Part shown: positions 33,134 through 41,272 of the stretch, one piece after another
How the letters are laid out: every line of letters begins with the position of its first letter
Position numbering within the stretch: the stretch's first letter is position 1
Source of the DNA: JANNPJ01 sp965200525
Lineage (GTDB): Bacteria > Actinomycetota > Actinomycetes > Actinomycetales > Kineosporiaceae
Direction of reading: 5' to 3'
DNA length: 64,000 bases
Assembly (NCBI GenBank): GCA_965200525.1
Contig: OZ241368.1
Coordinates: forward strand, 1,860,001 to 1,924,000
The notes under the pieces: generated by a model
Seen by the model: only the letters and a program-made list of their open reading frames with translations
The model's database searches: none
Told to the model about the DNA's origin: nothing
Position numbers and translations under genes: made by a program

Positions 33134-34073
33134 AGGCCACCTGGGCCCCCTGGTTGATCGCGGTCGCGATCTCACCCAGCACCCGCTCGGCCTCCTCGGC
33201 CGGCACCTGGCAGGTACCGGCGGCGTGGTGTCCGCCCCCGCCGTAGCGCAGCATCAGGGCCCCGATGTCCACCGGCGAGGTCCGGTCCAGGATCGACTTG
33301 CCCACCGCCAGCACCATGTTCTGCTTCTGCTTGCCCCAGATCAGGTGGGCCGAGACCCGGCACTGCGGGTAGAGCGCGTAGATCATGAACCGGTTGCCGG
33401 CGTGGATGATCTCCTCGTCCCGCAGGTCGACCACCACCAGGTCGCCGGTCACGGTCGAGACCCGTCGCAACTGCTCGACGAACAGCGTGGTCTGCTCCTC
33501 GAACAGGGCCACCCGCTCGGCCACGTCGGGCCCGGCCAGGATCTCAGTCACCGAGCTCTCCCGGAGGACGTCGTCGATCAGCTGCATCATCAGCTGGTAG
33601 TTGGAGATCCGGAAGTCCCGGAACCGGCCCAGACCGGTCCGGCTGTCCATCAGGAAGTTGAGCAGCGTCCAGTTCTTCGGTTCCAGGATGTCGTGCAGCT
33701 CGTAGTCGGCCGAGTCGGCCTGGTCCACGGCCCGCATCAGCTCCTGGGAGATCTGGGGGAAGGCTTCGGCGCCGCCGAAGTACTCGTAGACGACCCGGGC
33801 CGCGGACGGCGCCTCGGCGTCGATCACGTGGTTCGCGGCCAGCCCGTTGCGCAGCGTCTCGCTGTGGTGGTGGTCGAACACCACGTGGGCGTCCGGCGCA
33901 TAGGGCAGGTTGGTCAGAATGTCGCGTTCGGTGATCTCGACGATGCCGTCCTGGACGTCCTTCGGGTGCACGAAGGAGATGTCATCGATCATGTCCAGAG
34001 CGCGCAGCAGCACGGCACACACCAGGCCGTCGAAATCGCTGCGCGTGACCAGTCGAAACTTCTCCACCGTCAT
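33123..34073 (-). CDS. DHH-family phosphoesterase
   Basis: A 316-residue DHH-DHHA1 protein. The N-terminal metal site includes TRSDFDGLVCA and the FDHHHSE motif; the C-terminal DHHA1 domain carries GGGGHHAAGTCQV. These features fit the NrnA/GdpP-type group that degrades small oligonucleotides, pAp or cyclic dinucleotides. No membrane or GGDEF-like domain is present, so it is not GdpP itself. The ATG at 34073 has GGAAGGA 5 bases upstream; the longer frame to 34184 is rejected. Its 3' end lies in the 11-bp repeat array. Confidence 0.88.
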   Translation of the reverse strand: MTVEKFRLVTRSDFDGLVCAVLLRALDMIDDISFVHPKDVQDGIVEITERDILTNLPYAPDAHVVFDHHHSETLRNGLAANHVIDAEAPSAARVVYEYFGGAEAFPQISQELMRAVDQADSADYELHDILEPKNWTLLNFLMDSRTGLGRFRDFRISNYQLMMQLIDDVLRESSVTEILAGPDVAERVALFEEQTTLFVEQLRRVSTVTGDLVVVDLRDEEIIHAGNRFMIYALYPQCRVSAHLIWGKQKQNMVLAVGKSILDRTSPVDIGALMLRYGGGGHHAAGTCQVPAEEAERVLGEIATAINQGAQVASGA

Positions 34074-34180
34074 TGCGGTCCTTCCCAGAGCCGGCGGGAA
34101 CGGACGCCCCCGGTTCTCCGTCGACCCGATCCGGGTCCGGACCGATACCCCGAACGGGTGATGCCGGGCCCGGACGATGA

Positions 34181-35512
34181 TCAAGTATCAGAGCCACGAT
34201 CGGCCAGCTTGGCCATCGCGGCCGCGAAGACCTGGCCCCGATGCCGGTAGTCGCGGAACCGCCCGAAGCTCGGCGCGGCCGGCGAGAGCAGCACCACGCC
34301 GTCCGGACCGGCCCATTCGTACCCCCGGGCGACGGCGTCCTCGACGTCGGCGCTGGCCTCGACGGTGACCGCCGGCCCGGCCCCGGTCGCCGTCAGCACC
34401 TGGTTGATCCGGGGGCCGTTGTCCGGGACGGTCAGGGCCAGCAGGCCGGTGCTGCGGGCCCGCAGCCCCTCGGCCAGGGCGGTGTAGTCGATCCCCCGGT
34501 CCTGCCCGCCCAGGATCAGGGCCACCCGGCGGTCGGCGAACGCCTCCACCGCGGCCAGGGTGCCGAGCACGTTGGTCGAGAGGCCGTCGTCCACGAAGCT
34601 CACCCCGCCGACCGTGCCGATCACCTGCAGCCGGCTCTCCAGCCCGGCGAAACCGGCCGCGGCGGCAGCCAGCGCCGACTCGTCGTCGGCCCCGGGCACC
34701 CCGAGCCGGCGCAGCAGGGCCGCCGCGATCAGGGCATTGCGCCGATTGTGGACGCCGAGCAGGCCGAGCGGCGCCGTCCACGCCGCCTCCGCCGCGTGTA
34801 CCCATTCGACCTGCGGGCCGAGCTGGTCGCGGCGTTCCCGGATCAGCTCGCTGTCGCCGTTGGCCACGGTCCACCGCGCCCCCGGCCGGCGGCAGAGGGA
34901 GAGCTTGTCGCGGTAGTAGGTCTCGACATCGTCCGAGTGCCAGGGCAGATGGTCGGGGTTCAGCGAGGTCACGCCGACCACCGGCGGGGCTGAGGTCAGG
35001 TCGGTCGCCTGATAACTGGAGACCTCGATCACCCAGTAGTCGTACTCGCCGGCGACCAGCGGGTCGAACGGCGGCACGCCGATGTTGCCGCCGAGCAGCA
35101 CCCGGTGGCCGAGGCCGGCGAGCAGGTGCCCGGCGATCGCGCTGGTGGTGCTCTTGCCCTTGGTCCCGGTGATGCAGACCACCCGCGACCGGTCGGCCTC
35201 CTCCAGCCACAGCCCGAGCCCGCCGACCACGGCCACGCCGGCCTCCAGCAGCCCCTGCACCGCCGGCCCGTAGCGGCTGATCCCGGGCGACTTGATCACC
35301 ACGTCGCAGCCGGCCAGCGCGGCCAGGCCGCCCTCGGACCCGGTCAGCACCGGCCGTCCGTCCAGCCCGCCCGGCCGGGCGACGTCGTCCACCAGCACCG
35401 GCTCGATCCCCCGGGCCCGACAGGCCCGCAGGCCGGCCTCGCCCTCGCGGCCCAGGCCATAGATGCCGACCCGGCGGCCGGGCAGGTCAGACCAGGAGAA
35501 GGTCGGGCGCAT
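34181..35512 (-). CDS. murD2: UDP-MurNAc-L-alanine--L-glutamate ligase, MurD2 type
   Basis: A 443-residue Mur ligase. It has a Rossmann-like N-terminus (VGIYGLGREG), an ATP loop CITGTKGKSTTSA, the central SLNPDHLPWH and LLGVHNRRNALIA motifs, and a C-terminal domain with LILGGQDRGIDY. It overlaps by 26 bases with an upstream gene of the MurL family. Family knowledge: in organisms with MurL, this MurD variant adds L-Glu rather than D-Glu to UDP-MurNAc-L-Ala, and MurL then inverts the Glu. The assignment to MurD2 rather than classical MurD therefore depends on the MurL neighbour. A classical dcw-cluster MurD may exist elsewhere in the genome. Confidence 0.88.
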   Translation of the reverse strand: MRPTFSWSDLPGRRVGIYGLGREGEAGLRACRARGIEPVLVDDVARPGGLDGRPVLTGSEGGLAALAGCDVVIKSPGISRYGPAVQGLLEAGVAVVGGLGLWLEEADRSRVVCITGTKGKSTTSAIAGHLLAGLGHRVLLGGNIGVPPFDPLVAGEYDYWVIEVSSYQATDLTSAPPVVGVTSLNPDHLPWHSDDVETYYRDKLSLCRRPGARWTVANGDSELIRERRDQLGPQVEWVHAAEAAWTAPLGLLGVHNRRNALIAAALLRRLGVPGADDESALAAAAAGFAGLESRLQVIGTVGGVSFVDDGLSTNVLGTLAAVEAFADRRVALILGGQDRGIDYTALAEGLRARSTGLLALTVPDNGPRINQVLTATGAGPAVTVEASADVEDAVARGYEWAGPDGVVLLSPAAPSFGRFRDYRHRGQVFAAAMAKLADRGSDT

Positions 35513-36833
35513 AACGCTCCGGGACGAAGTGGGCGGACAGCGGCCGGGTCAGTTCGGCCACGGTCGGGTCGTGGAACGGCCGCGATTCCTCGACCAGGGC
35601 GGCCAGCAGCGGATTATCCTGCCGGTCGGGCCGGGCGAAGGCCAGCCGGGCCGCCACCCTGCTCTCGGCCACGTCGCCGACGCACTCCCACGGCTTGGCG
35701 TCCGGGGTCAGCGCCAGCAGGGTACGGAACACCTCGGTCAGGGCCGGGTTGGCCAGCGGCTCGGCACTGGCCGAGAACACCCGGCGCAGCACCGGCTCGG
35801 CCAGGTAGGGCGCCAGCACCAGGTCGATGAAGGCGCACTTGTCGCACTCGCCGCACCAGTGCGTGGCCCGCCGGGCCACGTCTATCCGGAAGGCCCGGTT
35901 GCAGCTGCGGAAATGGTCGAAGTACTGCGGCAGTTCGGCGAACCGCTCGGCGATCCAGACCTCGCTCATCGAGCGCAACAGGGAGAAGTAGTCCGGCCGG
36001 TCGCCGATGCTCTCGGCGATCACCTGGCGGAAGCCGGCCTCGAACGCCTCGCTCTTGGAGTACTGGTGGTTGATCAGCCGGCCGTCGACCTCGAGGGTGG
36101 CCGAGGACGCCGACCACTCGTTCGACATCACCACCGCGTCCCGGCCCTCCAGTACGGCGGCCAGCACGGCCGTGGCCGAGATGATCCCGGTGACCGGGAT
36201 GTGGCCGTTGAGGAAGCCGAGCTCGGCCGAGCGCAGGATCTGCTCGTCGATCGTCCGCTCGGCCCGCACCACCGGCAGCCCGGTGACCAGGGCCGGCTCC
36301 TCGATCGCGGCGAACCGGTCGCCGGGCCGGTTGACCACAAACAGGGCGACGTCGTCGGCCTGCTTGCGGATCAGCTCGACCGAGACGATCGAGTCGATCC
36401 CACCGCCGAACGGCACCAGCGGCCGGCCGTCACCGGGCCGGTAACCGACCGGGCCCTCGCGGACCAGCGGCTGAGCCACGATCTGCAGGTCGGACAGGTC
36501 GAGCTGGTTGCGGTAGCCGTACTCGCCCAGCCCCTCCAGGTAGAACTCGCCCAGGAAGCGCAGCTCGGTGGCGGTCAGCGCGGTGTCGCCGAGGTCGACC
36601 ACCGGCGGGGCGCCGGCCTTGTAGTACGAGACCCCGGTGAGCAGGAACAGCAACCGGGCCGCCTCGGTCACGGCCGGCTGGGTCCAGTCACCACCGCCGG
36701 GGAACGTGACCACCTCCTGGAAGTCGCGCCCGTCCAGCCGGTACCGGCAGGTGACCTGGTTCGCCTCGGGCTCGATCTCGAAGCCGACGTACTCGAAGAG
36801 CCGGCCGCGCCGGGCATCGACGTCGGCACTCAC
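35487..36833 (-). CDS. murL: UDP-MurNAc-L-Ala-L-Glu epimerase MurL
   Basis: A 448-residue protein of the MurL family, which inverts the terminal L-Glu of UDP-MurNAc-L-Ala-L-Glu to D-Glu using ATP. Conserved features are the ATP-pyrophosphatase-like loop VPFGGGIDSIVS, the MSNEWSASS segment, HQYSKSEAFE, and a zinc-like WCGECDKCAF near residue 340. The GTG at 36833 overlaps the PgeF stop as GTGA; the longer upstream frame is not coding. It sits between PgeF and MurD2 in one operon. This gives an alternative to glutamate racemase (MurI) for making D-Glu in peptidoglycan. I recognise the family by motifs and context; the product is unproven here. Confidence 0.88.
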   Translation of the reverse strand: MSADVDARRGRLFEYVGFEIEPEANQVTCRYRLDGRDFQEVVTFPGGGDWTQPAVTEAARLLFLLTGVSYYKAGAPPVVDLGDTALTATELRFLGEFYLEGLGEYGYRNQLDLSDLQIVAQPLVREGPVGYRPGDGRPLVPFGGGIDSIVSVELIRKQADDVALFVVNRPGDRFAAIEEPALVTGLPVVRAERTIDEQILRSAELGFLNGHIPVTGIISATAVLAAVLEGRDAVVMSNEWSASSATLEVDGRLINHQYSKSEAFEAGFRQVIAESIGDRPDYFSLLRSMSEVWIAERFAELPQYFDHFRSCNRAFRIDVARRATHWCGECDKCAFIDLVLAPYLAEPVLRRVFSASAEPLANPALTEVFRTLLALTPDAKPWECVGDVAESRVAARLAFARPDRQDNPLLAALVEESRPFHDPTVAELTRPLSAHFVPERYAPDLLLV

Positions 36834-37780
36834 TGTGGTCCCACTGACGGTGTCTCCTCGAAGGTGGTGGTGCTCTCGCCGGTCTCGACGATCCGGGCCA
36901 GCGCGGCGAACCGGCCGGTCGGAGCCTCGGAGCGGTGGCTGAAGAACGGTGTGCCGGGCCCGGTGTCGAGCCCGGCGATCTCGACCCGGGCCGCCGGCAC
37001 GCCGGCCTCGGTCAGCTGGATCAGGTTCGCCGTCCACAGGTCGAAGGTCCAGGCCCCGGTGCCGTCGGGCCGGATCACCGCACTCGCCCGCGGGCCGAAC
37101 GCGGCCTTGGCCGCGTCGGCCACCTCGGCCCCGACCTGGTAACGCGCCGGACTGATCGACGGGCCGATCCCGACCACCAGATCGGCCGGATTGCAACCCA
37201 TCCCCCGCAACGCACCGACGACGGCGCTGCTCACCCCGCGGACCGTGCCGCCCCAGCCGGCGTGCACGGTCGCCAGCACCCGGCGGACCGGGTCGAACAG
37301 CACCAGGGGCACGCAGTCGGCGGCCATCACGGCCAGCACCGGACCGGTCTCGGTGGTGATCAGCGCATCGACGCCGGGAATCGCGTCGGCCGCCGACCGC
37401 GCGCCGCGACCGCGGTCGGCCCGGCCGACCACGGCGAACCCGGGCCGGTGCACCTGCTGGGCGAAGATCAGGTCGCCCGCTTCGGCCCCGATCGCGGCCG
37501 CCGCCCGCCGCCGGTTGACCAGCACCGCCTCCGGGTCGTCGCCGACCATGAGGCTCAGGTTGAGCGAGGCGTGATCGCCGGTGGACACCCCACCTCGGCG
37601 GGTGGTGACCACGGCGTCCAGGCCCAGGCCGGCGAAGACGGCCCAGCGCAGCACCGGGACGACCGGCTCGTTCGCCGGCTCGTTCGCCGGCTCGTTCGCC
37701 GGCTCGGGAATCGGTCCGGGATACGGCCCGGGCTCGGACGAAAGGCCCGAAGAATCGAATCGTGGTGAGAAGCTGAGCAT
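36830..37780 (-). CDS. pgeF: Peptidoglycan editing factor PgeF (laccase-domain, YfiH-like)
   Basis: A 316-residue protein of the YfiH/PgeF family (formerly annotated polyphenol oxidase). Catalytic features are AQQVHRPGF, AADCVPLVLFD with the Cys, and TVHAGWGGTV with the His. PgeF removes wrongly incorporated amino acids such as L-Ser from UDP-MurNAc precursors. The N-terminus has three copies of Asn-Glu-Pro-Ala encoded by a 12-bp tandem repeat. The ATG at 37780 begins LSFSPRFDSS; TAAACT lies 9 bases before it and could be a -10 box for a nearly leaderless message. The stop overlaps the MurL start, so precursor editing and D-Glu formation are encoded together. Confidence 0.88.
   Translation of the reverse strand: MLSFSPRFDSSGLSSEPGPYPGPIPEPANEPANEPANEPVVPVLRWAVFAGLGLDAVVTTRRGGVSTGDHASLNLSLMVGDDPEAVLVNRRRAAAAIGAEAGDLIFAQQVHRPGFAVVGRADRGRGARSAADAIPGVDALITTETGPVLAVMAADCVPLVLFDPVRRVLATVHAGWGGTVRGVSSAVVGALRGMGCNPADLVVGIGPSISPARYQVGAEVADAAKAAFGPRASAVIRPDGTGAWTFDLWTANLIQLTEAGVPAARVEIAGLDTGPGTPFFSHRSEAPTGRFAALARIVETGESTTTFEETPSVGPQ
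37665..37700 (+). repeat. 12-bp tandem repeat in the PgeF N-terminus
   Basis: GGCTCGTTCGCC is repeated three times without change; a partial copy follows. On the minus strand it encodes the Asn-Glu-Pro-Ala repeats. The unit keeps the frame, so copy number could vary freely between strains. Confidence 0.92.
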
Positions 37781-37862
37781 GGTGGCCCTAGTTTAGAGCG
37801 CCGTCGACCAGTGACGGACACCTACGATGAGTGAGCGAAACCCGCTCGCAGGGAGTTTGAGA

Positions 37863-38510
37863 ATGTCGCCAACGGTTAGCGGCACGCGTAAGGACGCGGT
37901 GCTGCGACAGCTCCGGGACGAGATCGTGAGTCGCCGGCTGGTGCCGGGCACCGTGCTCAAGGACGCCGATCTGGCCGCCCGGCTCGGCGTCAGCATCACC
38001 CCTGTGCGCGAGGCGATCGGCCAGCTCGCGGCCGAGGGCCTGGTCGACATCTCGCCGAACCGGACCCGGCACGTCACCCACGTCACCCAGAAGAACGCGC
38101 TCGAGCTGGCCGACGTGATGGCCGTACTGGCCTGTGCCGGCTTCGAGTGGGGGGTGGAGAACCTGGGCCCGAGTCAGCTGGAGACCCTGCGGATCAAGCT
38201 GGCCGAGTTCACCGAGAACCTGGCCCAAGGCAACCTGACCGCGGCCGGCGCGGCCGGCGCCGACTTCAGCACCACCGTCATCCAGGCCAGTGGCAACCGT
38301 GAGATCCAGACCCACATCGACCTGGTCGTCACCCGGTCGCTGCGGGTGCTGGCGCTGACCGCCGAGAGTCAGGTCTGGCAGGTCTGGCTGGAGGGCTACC
38401 GGGAGACTCTGGCCTGCCTGGAGGCCGGCGACCGGCCCGGGGCCGTGGCTCGCTACCGGCAGCTCTACGCCGAGTACCGCGAGTGCCTGCAGAACCTGCC
38501 CTTCGACTGA
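37863..38510 (+). CDS. GntR-family regulator (FCD/FadR-like domain)
   Basis: A 215-residue regulator with an N-terminal GntR winged helix (about 8-75; GTVLKDADLAARLGVSITPV and LAAEGLVDISPNRTRHV) and a C-terminal all-helical FCD-like domain. The ATG at 37863 is preceded by AGGGAG; an earlier ATG at 37827 lacks a ribosome site. It is divergent from pgeF with about 80 bases between starts. The Gfo/Idh oxidoreductase follows on the opposite strand. FCD regulators sense organic acids or sugar acids, and the ligand here is unknown. Confidence 0.88.
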   Translation: MSPTVSGTRKDAVLRQLRDEIVSRRLVPGTVLKDADLAARLGVSITPVREAIGQLAAEGLVDISPNRTRHVTHVTQKNALELADVMAVLACAGFEWGVENLGPSQLETLRIKLAEFTENLAQGNLTAAGAAGADFSTTVIQASGNREIQTHIDLVVTRSLRVLALTAESQVWQVWLEGYRETLACLEAGDRPGAVARYRQLYAEYRECLQNLPFD

Positions 38511-38541
38511 GCGCTGCCCGGACCGCAGCTCGGACCGCAGC

Positions 38542-39603
38542 TCACACCGCAGGGTAGGCCGAGGGGTAGGCCAGCCCGATCTGGTCGCGGACCTCGTCCA
38601 GCGTGCCCATGATCGAGACCGTCTCGTCGAGCGGCAGCACCGGGCTCTCGGTCAGCCCGAGTCGCAGGCAGCGGCCCGCCTCGGCTGCCTCGAACCGCAT
38701 CCCTTTGGCCCGGCCGAGCGGGGTCTCGACGACCACGCCGGCCGGTGACTCGAACCGCTCGGTGCTGCCGTCGGGGCGGGTCAGGGTGAACGAGCTGGCC
38801 TGGTACCAGGGCCGGTCGATCTCGATCCGGCCCTCGCTGCCGGCCACCCAGGCCCGCATCGGTGTGGCCGCGGCCGAGGTGCAGGTGAGGACGGCGTGGG
38901 CGCCGGTCGAGTAGCTGAGCACGGCCGACGTGGTCCGGTCGACCTTGGTGATCGCCGGGGTGGCCACCGCCCGCACGGTCTCCGGCGGGCCGAGCACCAT
39001 CGAGGCGAACGAGAACGGATAGATGCCCAGGTCGAGCAGGGCCCCACCGCCCAGCTCGGGGGCGAACAGTCGGTGCGCCGGGTCGAGGGCGAACCGCATG
39101 CCCTGGTCGGCCGACAGGGCCAGGATCTCGCCCAGGACGCCGTCCGCCAGCAGGTCGCGCAGCCGGCCCATGTGCGGCAGGAAGCGGGTCCACATCGCCT
39201 CCATGCAGAACACCCCGGCGTCCCGGGCCGCGTCGGCGATCATCCGGGCCTCGATCGCGTCCATCGCGAACGGCTTCTCCACCAGCACCGGCTTGCCCGC
39301 CGCGATCACCTGCAGGGCGTGCTCGGCGTGGAACGGGTGCGGGGTGGCCACGTAGACGACGTCGACCTCGGGGTCGGCGATCAGCTCGGTGTAGGAGGCG
39401 TGCCGGCGGCCGACCGAGAACCGCTCGCCGAAGCCGGCGGCCGACTCGGCCGACCGGGAACCGACGGCCACCAGGTCGGCGTCCGGCATCAGGGCCAGGT
39501 CGGCCGCGAACCGGCCGGCGATGCCTCCGGTGCCGATGACGCCCCAGCGGAGCGATCCCGCGGCTGAGCCCGAGCCGGTGGAGTCGGTGCCGAGTGCGGT
39601 CAT
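38542..39603 (-). CDS. Gfo/Idh/MocA-family oxidoreductase
   Basis: A 353-residue NAD(P)-dependent sugar or inositol dehydrogenase-like protein. The Rossmann motif GVIGTGGIAGRFAADL starts near residue 21. The EKP motif is present in VLVEKPFAMDA, and the C-terminal domain has GGALLDLGIYPFSFA with the conserved Asp and Tyr positions (catalytic DxxxY/H). ATG 39603 is chosen over GTG 39609 because AGGG then has proper spacing. It lies convergent with the GntR gene. The substrate may be a sugar, inositol or dihydrodiol; the family is too broad for more. Confidence 0.9.
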   Translation of the reverse strand: MTALGTDSTGSGSAAGSLRWGVIGTGGIAGRFAADLALMPDADLVAVGSRSAESAAGFGERFSVGRRHASYTELIADPEVDVVYVATPHPFHAEHALQVIAAGKPVLVEKPFAMDAIEARMIADAARDAGVFCMEAMWTRFLPHMGRLRDLLADGVLGEILALSADQGMRFALDPAHRLFAPELGGGALLDLGIYPFSFASMVLGPPETVRAVATPAITKVDRTTSAVLSYSTGAHAVLTCTSAAATPMRAWVAGSEGRIEIDRPWYQASSFTLTRPDGSTERFESPAGVVVETPLGRAKGMRFEAAEAGRCLRLGLTESPVLPLDETVSIMGTLDEVRDQIGLAYPSAYPAV

Positions 39604-39723
39604 GAGCACTGACCCTAAGGGTGATCCGGCTCGATCAGCAGGCCCGAAGTTCGCGGATCACCCAGCTGAGTGGCAATCTGTGACCATGTCCGCACCCACC
39701 CGACCGGTGTCCGGCGGGCGGCG

Positions 39724-40110
39724 ATGAAGACGCCTCGCCCCGACCGCTCCCTGATGGCCCTGGTCCGCGGCGACACCCCTGCTCACCTGCACCTGCGCGA
39801 GCGCCTGGTGCTGCTGGTCGGCTCGACCCTGGTGATGGACGCCGTCTGCTCGGTGATCGCTCTGGTCACGGAGCGCAACGCCACGAAGTCGGACATTCAC
39901 AGTTACGGCGACGTCTTATTCTGGACCACGACCCAGTTGCTGACCGTCTCGTCGCAGATGCGCAACCCGGTGACCGGGCCCGGGATGTGGCTCGACGTGG
40001 TGATGGAGTTCTTCGGCATCACCGTGGTCGCGGCGCTGGCCGGATCGCTGGGCAGCTTCCTCTACCACCGGAGCATGGAACGCAAGGCTTCGGCCGGGAC
40101 GCCGTCCTGA
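39724..40110 (+). CDS. Small two-helix membrane protein resembling a potassium channel pore, filter degenerate
   Basis: A 128-residue protein with two strong membrane helices (about 28-48 and 90-112). Between them lies a pore-loop-like segment, YGDVLFWTTTQLLTVSSQ. The layout (helix, loop with Trp-Thr-Thr, helix) resembles the ion-channel-2 family, but the selectivity filter TVGYGD is replaced by TVSSQ. A Gly-rich second helix (GITVVAALAGSLGSF) follows. It may be a channel with altered selectivity or a regulatory relative. The ATG at 39724 is chosen; an upstream start at 39670 is possible. It is convergent with the aldose epimerase, 1 base between stops. Confidence 0.65.
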   Translation: MKTPRPDRSLMALVRGDTPAHLHLRERLVLLVGSTLVMDAVCSVIALVTERNATKSDIHSYGDVLFWTTTQLLTVSSQMRNPVTGPGMWLDVVMEFFGITVVAALAGSLGSFLYHRSMERKASAGTPS

Positions 40111-41241
40111 TCAGAGCGTGCTGAACCGCCACTCGGTGAGGCTGCGGAACTCCTCGCCCGGCTGCAGCACGGTGCTCGGGAAGTCTTTGTGGTTGGGCGC
40201 GTCCGGGTAGTGCTGGGTCTCCAGGCACACCGCGGCCGAGCGCTGGTAGCGCACCCCGCTCTTGCCCACCTCGGAACCGTCCAGCCCGATCCCGGAGTAG
40301 ACCTGGACGGCGGGCTCGCTGGTCAGCACCTCCATCCGGCGGCCGGTGGCCGGGTGATCCAGGGCGGCGGCCCAGACCAGCTCCGGCTCGGCGGCCGGGC
40401 CCGGCCGGACGCCGTCCTCGAGTCCGTGGCCGTGGCCGTGCCCGTGGCCGACCTCGGCGCCGGCGTCCGCGCCCGTGCTCGCGCCGTCCAGGATCAGGTT
40501 GTGGTCCAGGCTGAGAAAGTCCAGCGACTGCGGCGTCCGCAGGTCGAGCGGGGTGCCGACCACGTGCGCGACCTCGCCCGAGGGCAGGCCCCGGCCGTTC
40601 ACCGGGGTGTAGTGCGCGGCCTCGACCCGGAGCAGGTGCCCGTCCAGGGTCGGCCCCGACAGCACCGCCCCGCCCAGGTTGAAGTAGGCGTGCTGGGTCA
40701 GGTTGACCACGGTGGTCTTGTCGGTCCGGGCCGTGTACCGGATCAGGAACCGGCGTCCCGGAGCGAGCAGGTAGTCGACGCTCACCTCCAGCCGGCCCGG
40801 GAAGCCCTGGTCGCCGTCCGGGCTGACCAGCTGCAGCCGCAGCCCGGTGCCGAGCTCGTCGGCGTGCGGCGTGACCGCCCAGATCCGGCGGTGGAACCCG
40901 TCCAGCCCGCCGTGCAGGGCCGTCTCGCCCTCGTTCGGGACGATCGTGTAGTCGCTGCCGTCGAGGGTGAACCGGCCCTGGGCCAGCCGGTTGGCCAGCC
41001 GGCCGATCAGCGCCCCGGCGAAGGTCTTGGTCTGCTCGTAGCCGGCGACGTCGTCGAATCCGAGCACGACGTCCGCGCGTCGGCCGTCGGCCCCGGGCAC
41101 CAGCAGGGATTGGATGATCCCGCCGAGGGAGAGGACCGAGACGGAGATCTCGCCGTCGTCGATCGTCCAGCATGTGACCGGCTCGCCGGCAGCGGTACGG
41201 CCGAAGTCAGCTTCGACGCAAGTGATGGCCCAGGATGTCAC
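40111..41241 (-). CDS. Aldose 1-epimerase (galactose mutarotase family)
   Basis: A 376-residue beta-sandwich enzyme that interconverts alpha and beta sugar anomers. Conserved motifs include GRLANRLAQGRF, NEGETALHGG with the active His, NLTQHAYFNLGG with the second His, and SLDHNLILDG. A His/Gly-rich insert (about residues 255-270) has a GHGHGHG run. The GTG at 41241 is chosen, as the protein family begins near there; the longer frame is not coding. It starts only 31 bases from the divergent amine oxidase gene. Length is normal. Confidence 0.9.
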   Translation of the reverse strand: MTSWAITCVEADFGRTAAGEPVTCWTIDDGEISVSVLSLGGIIQSLLVPGADGRRADVVLGFDDVAGYEQTKTFAGALIGRLANRLAQGRFTLDGSDYTIVPNEGETALHGGLDGFHRRIWAVTPHADELGTGLRLQLVSPDGDQGFPGRLEVSVDYLLAPGRRFLIRYTARTDKTTVVNLTQHAYFNLGGAVLSGPTLDGHLLRVEAAHYTPVNGRGLPSGEVAHVVGTPLDLRTPQSLDFLSLDHNLILDGASTGADAGAEVGHGHGHGHGLEDGVRPGPAAEPELVWAAALDHPATGRRMEVLTSEPAVQVYSGIGLDGSEVGKSGVRYQRSAAVCLETQHYPDAPNHKDFPSTVLQPGEEFRSLTEWRFSTL

Positions 41242-41272
41242 CCGACACTCTAAACATGACGAGGTGGACTTG

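Noticed and set aside
34181..35512. Classical D-Glu-adding MurD of a dcw cluster
   Set aside because: No dcw neighbours (MraY, FtsW, MurG) are present; overlap with MurL fits MurD2 better, although the ligase motifs alone do not distinguish them.
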